Assembly: GCA_014706295.1 (NCBI GenBank)
Contig: JACSVZ010000002.1
Span: 129,465,431 to 129,529,430 of the forward strand
Length of the DNA stretch: 64,000 bases
Direction of reading: 5' to 3'
Source of the DNA: Lycocorax pyrrhopterus obiensis
Taxonomy: Eukaryota > Chordata > Aves > Passeriformes > Paradisaeidae
Shown: positions 59,623 through 64,000 of the stretch, one piece after another
Position numbering within the stretch: position 1 is the first letter of the stretch
Layout: each line of letters begins with the position of its first letter
Program-made: the position numbers and the translations under genes
The notes under the pieces: model-generated
Told to the model about the DNA's origin: nothing
The model's database searches: none
Seen by the model: only the letters and a program-made list of their open reading frames with translations

Positions 59623-62600
59623 CTAAACCACAGTGTACAATGTATATCCAATTCATGCAAAAGAACCCTGCAATCATTCTTTGTTTTGATTCAGAAATTG
59701 TTAGTGTTTGAATTGTGTAATCGCTGTTTTGGAAAGATCTCCTAGCTACTAAATAGCTGGTATTACTGTGGGCAAGTAGGAAATGCCTAGATTACCTTCT
59801 TAGAATAGAGGGCTAACAGTGACAGCATTAAAATAAAGTGGGATCAGTGGCACTGTAGACGAAGTATCTTGCAGTAAACATGATCAACTATTAGTGTAAG
59901 TAACCCATACTTGCACCTCACTTCTGAAATAATTACTAATTTTTTTTGACCAGTAGTTATTCAAGACACAAGAAAAGGCAGAGAGACCCTCCTTGGAAAG
60001 CTGAAGAAAAGAGTCTAGCCAACAAGAACGGAAAAAAACCTGCTGAATCAAGCAGAGACATTGCCTGCTTCAAAGAAATAAATGTGAAAGTTACTGAAGG
60101 TCTCTGTAGAGGAGAACTTGTGACCCCTTTGGGTTTGTGGACGCTATGAACTTGAAGAAGCTGACTCTACATGACCACTGAAGCACATCACCAGTCCTTG
60201 GTCCCAGATTTCTGTTGGGTGCTGTAATTCTGGCAGAGGAGACTCCACACCTCTGCTTTGCTCCACATGGGTGTGTGTATGTCCCACGAAGAGCAGGATA
60301 TGCCTGTCTTTGTGTGGGTTGCTGACTCTGAACTGCCCTGCACCCCTAAAGTTATCCCCTAGCTAACACCAGGATGATTCAGTATTTTAGGACCCCTGAA
60401 AGTTAATAGAGGCATCCCTGAACAAAATGTCCTGAATCGTCCTGCAAAAGACCTTTTGATTCTATGTGTGACTTACTCAGCAACTTCAGTGTTTAGGTTA
60501 GTAACAGGCACAGATTTGTTGTCAGGAAGAAGAGGCATCCTGGTCCTCCCTTGAGCCTCTTCATCACCCACCACAGGCTGGAGCACCACCACTGGGTCTG
60601 TGCCAGGCACAGGCAAGTGTGTCTGCCATGGCTTGTTGCTAGAGCAGAGGCAAGGCTCCAGATGGTGGTGGTGATTGGAGGAGGAGGACCTGCATCCACC
60701 CTGTAATGCAGAACTTGCACGTGAGCAGGCAAGACTTCAGCCTCTCCACCTGTGTCACAGCTGCACAGCACAAGAAAGGATTCCTTAGAAAAATGTATAT
60801 GCAGCAGTGTACACAAGGTTACATGTATGAGCACAGGGCAGATCATCCATTTGGAAGCAACTTCAATTCTAGTGTTTCCTACCTTTCAGATTGGCAGTTC
60901 GGATACAGCAAAGACAGAGCTTTTTTCCGCATGGATGTGCAGTTCCAGAAAAAATACAAATTTCAGAAAAGTCAAATTTAACAGAGGAAACATCAGGAAT
61001 TGATTTGATGGAAGAATCAGTCTCAGGGCAGCATGGACTCCAGTTTAGCTGATTAACAGCCATTTTGCCTTGGGTTGCTTTAACCTGGTAATTTAATCTA
61101 TAAGAGTTAGCTATCCTATAAACATTTGTTTATCATTGTCTTTGAAAATGCATTTCTTCGCTTCTAATTGGATTCAGTTTTATTGCTGTAAGAAAAAAAC
61201 CTCAACACTTAGCAGCAGTCAAACAGAATTCATTTTCCAGTAACTCAGAACACTCTCTTTGAAGGTGAGCTTGCATTGCCAAATCTTTGAACTTTGCCAT
61301 ATGTACTAATTCCTGCTGCCAATGAAGTGATATGATTACAGACACACAGCTTTGGCAAATTTTCACTAAGATTCTGTCTTGATCAGAGATGTCTAAAGCT
61401 TGCCAGAAGAATGTAGAAACATGTAGACTACTAATGGGTTGAGCTCCTAATAGGTGGACTGGGAATTATTTGAGAATGCATATTTCCAAAGTAAGAAAAA
61501 GGATTCTTTTCATTTAGTCTTAAATAGAAGTAGTCAATCCTGACATTGCGCACTGGTCTAGCATAGCTGCACTCTCATATCTCTTCCTAAAGCTGGTTCT
61601 TCAGCACTCTCTGATTCCCAGCAGTGTCAGGCTGTTCCCAGCAGCCATTTACAACAGTGACTGTGTCAGGAAGAACTGCTTCCTAAATTCCCTTGTCACC
61701 TATATGAAAATGCCCATGTGTCCTGTTGATGTAAGAGCTTAGATACTGGCTGTGAAAACATACTGTTCATGGGTTTGACTGGTTTTAAGACATAATTTGC
61801 TACTTAACCAAAATTCACCTTAATAAAATCTGGTTGGTTGGTTGGTTGCCTTGGAGCTGCTCCAGGGCAAAGTTCACCTACGACAGGTGGACTGTCCTAG
61901 GACTGAGGATCCTTGTGAGAAACAAGCTGCCTTCCTAGCCCTGAGCAGGTCTGACCAGCCGAGCCATCCATGTCTCTGACATTCAGGTCCAAGGAGCCTG
62001 TTGTGTCCTGGTAAACTCCTGCCTGTGCCAGGCCATAAGTAGATGACACCTGAGTTTGTGGGACACCAGGCGGAAAACAGAGGCTGCGCTCTGGCTTGCC
62101 TCTGTATCCATATCTCTAAATGACACCGAGGACAATTTTCAGGAGGCAGGGTGCTCAGGGCCCTCCATGCTGCTATGACCTGCTGAGATATTTACACATG
62201 TGGTTACTTCTTTCATTTCAGATCACACTTTAATACCAAAGTCAATGAAAAAGAAAAAAAAAAACAGCTGTTAACTGGTAAATTCCATTAATCTGCATGG
62301 GGTGAAAGGGACTACATTTTGTTATTACTGTGCAGATGCCATGTGTGAAAGGAAGAAAACTGCTAGACTTTGTGCACAAGGCAAGTGTTTAATTTTATTG
62401 GCCTTGTATTTCTACTGGTGTCTCCTGTCCAGGACAAATATTCCTCTTTTCAGGCTGGCTTATTCACCTCCTCTCTTAATTCCCTGAGGAAGAACAGCAA
62501 AACTTTCTGCCACGAGGTTTGCACCTCTCCTTGGCAGTCAAATCAGAGTAGAAGATGATGTTTCTTCTGCCAATCTCCCCTCCTGCCTGGCAGGAAAATG

Positions 62601-64000
62601 AAGATGGATCCTGCCACCTGAGAGGCCTTGCAAGTGTGAGCACCACCCTCGAGCAGCAAGTCCCCCTCAGTGGTCAGCACACGCGCCAGATGCATGAGGC
62701 ACAGCTTGAGTCATGGGCCTCGAGCCGAGGATTATTGCTCCAAAATGGTCATATGTCAGCAGTGTTGCAGAAACCCAACTCCTGACCTGCTTACCTTGGA
62801 GCTGATAGTCCTGATGTACTGGATTATGGGAATTACTCTTTACAGCAGCTGGAGCCTGGCAGGAATGAAAACTCAGCAGGAATTGCAGGTGCCTGTGCAG
62901 ATCTGGGCCAGCTCACAGCAGCCCTGCAGAGCCGGCAGCTGCAGCAAGACCTGGCTCTAGGAGGAATTGTCACTAATGCAATATGTTTTGGGGTCTCTCT
63001 CTCCAGATTCTAAGAGAATAAAGGAAAGATGGGTGACCCGGTCTGGACAGAGGAAAATGCTACTTTTACTGTGTTGGCTTGTTGTTTATTTCCAGTTTAT
63101 TTCCAGTTTTGTATTTTCTCCAGTGCCACAATTCAAAAAGCTTAGACAGTTCTTGGGTCAAGTATGAGAAGTTAGGGCTCCTTCAGTCTTAGGTGGCCAT
63201 GTCCAGGAGCACAGTCCTGGGCTTGCCATCCTTCTCGTTTGCTGGATATCTGAAGTCAGAGTGATGTGTCTACTAAATTATTTTTGCGGCTGCAATTCAT
63301 CTCTTTGAGTTCTGCCTTAAAACCCTTCTATGTATCTGTACACTTTTAAGGAGAGATTGCTGAAAAGCGAATGGGCTTAGCTGCAAAATCCAACCTAGCA
63401 TCCCATTTCTAGCTGTTGAGCTCCATGTCAACAGTTCTCCTGGCACAGGCATCAGTCCATCATGTTTCTTCCCAGGGAAGCATTGGGATATGCTGCAGAG
63501 GCCATGGAGACTTTGCAGGAAATGCAAGAAGCTGTTTCCTAAGTCTGCTTGAACTGAGGGGCTGAGCGAAAAATGTACCGTCTGACAGAGTCCAGAAGTG
63601 CAGCCTGGCCAGTGGTGTCACTGCTTCATTCTGCCCATGAACCTCATTTCATTTCTGCATCCTGAGACAGGGGAGAATCCAGGTCTTAGATTGATACAGG
63701 TGTGGGAGAAAGCCAGGATCTAGGTGGTTCACCAGTTTAAATGTGACCTAATCTTGGAGAACAGATGTCAGATGGGATACATAGAGTTTCGAGGATAAGC
63801 ATTACTGCTGCAGAGAAGCTTTACATTTAAACCAATAAGGTGTTTGATTAGATGGTGCTAATGGTTGACAGCTCATACATACCCACACCCTGTTGGTCAC
63901 TGTTTGCCTCTGGGAGCACAAATGTGCAGGAGAGGCATGACCCAGAGCCCTGTCAGCTCTTCAGTCCACCAGGACACTGAGGGGTTTCCACCTGCCTGCT
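59623..64000. other. Unique non-coding stretch, no gene seen
   Basis: No gene or dispersed repeat is recognised to the window end. A short (GGTT)n run is at 61834-61848 and a poly-A tract at about 62247-62265. The part at 61110-61380 (TTCTAATTGGATTCAG and onward) has CNE-like texture. Frames in 60490-61060 and 62300-63530 have no family resemblance. Confidence 0.55.

Noticed and set aside
1..64000. CRISPR arrays, bacterial operons, tRNA or rRNA genes
   Set aside because: No regularly spaced repeats, ribosome-binding sites, or tRNA/rRNA signatures were seen. The CR1 elements show a bird nuclear genome.

Overview
The window looks like non-coding nuclear DNA from a bird, probably a neoavian species. 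The main evidence is a set of CR1 LINE fragments. Several end in the diagnostic CR1 tail, tandem copies of an ATTCTATG/ATTCTGTG octamer, and most are heavily 5'-truncated. One short tail (33715-33820) resembles the young avian CR1-J type. The background is AT-rich and CpG-poor, and there are no operons, ribosome-binding sites or long open frames. I found no gene that can be named. Nearly all the short open frames are chance frames or frames inside or antisense to repeats. The window is best read as a gene desert or the inside of a very long intron.

Layout. Positions 640-2240 hold a GC- and CpG-rich segment followed by a sequence with LTR architecture: a duplicated palindrome, three inverted CCAAT boxes, a TATA-like box and AATAAA. 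I read this as a degenerate endogenous-retrovirus-like element, with a CpG-island promoter as the alternative. From 2.2 to 28.7 kb the DNA is mostly unique sequence with microsatellites, one antisense CR1 fragment (9.5 kb), a compound direct/inverted repeat (9.25 kb), a possible second LTR on the minus strand (about 13.0 kb) and several strong hairpins or nuclear-receptor-type palindromes. Two CR1 copies lie in the same orientation at 28.7-31.0 kb. From 31 to 53 kb there are only short CR1 tails, plus segments that look like conserved regulatory sequence or isolated exons. At 53.4-57.1 kb there are two further CR1 copies; the first carries an unusual 130-bp internal tandem duplication of two unlike units. 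The last 7 kb is unique sequence. It includes a CNE-like block at 59.4-59.7 kb with a 60-codon stop-free frame on the minus strand that has no early ATG.

No set of genes works together here. The most useful leads are the candidate minus-strand exon at 38087-38174, the CNE-like block at 59443-59622, the chimeric CR1 at 53865-54113, two perfect nuclear-receptor response-element matches (3921-3933 and 20972-20986) and four perfect or near-perfect hairpins. The repeat calls rest on recognition of CR1 sequence. The exon and CNE calls are inference and need comparative genomics or RNA data.
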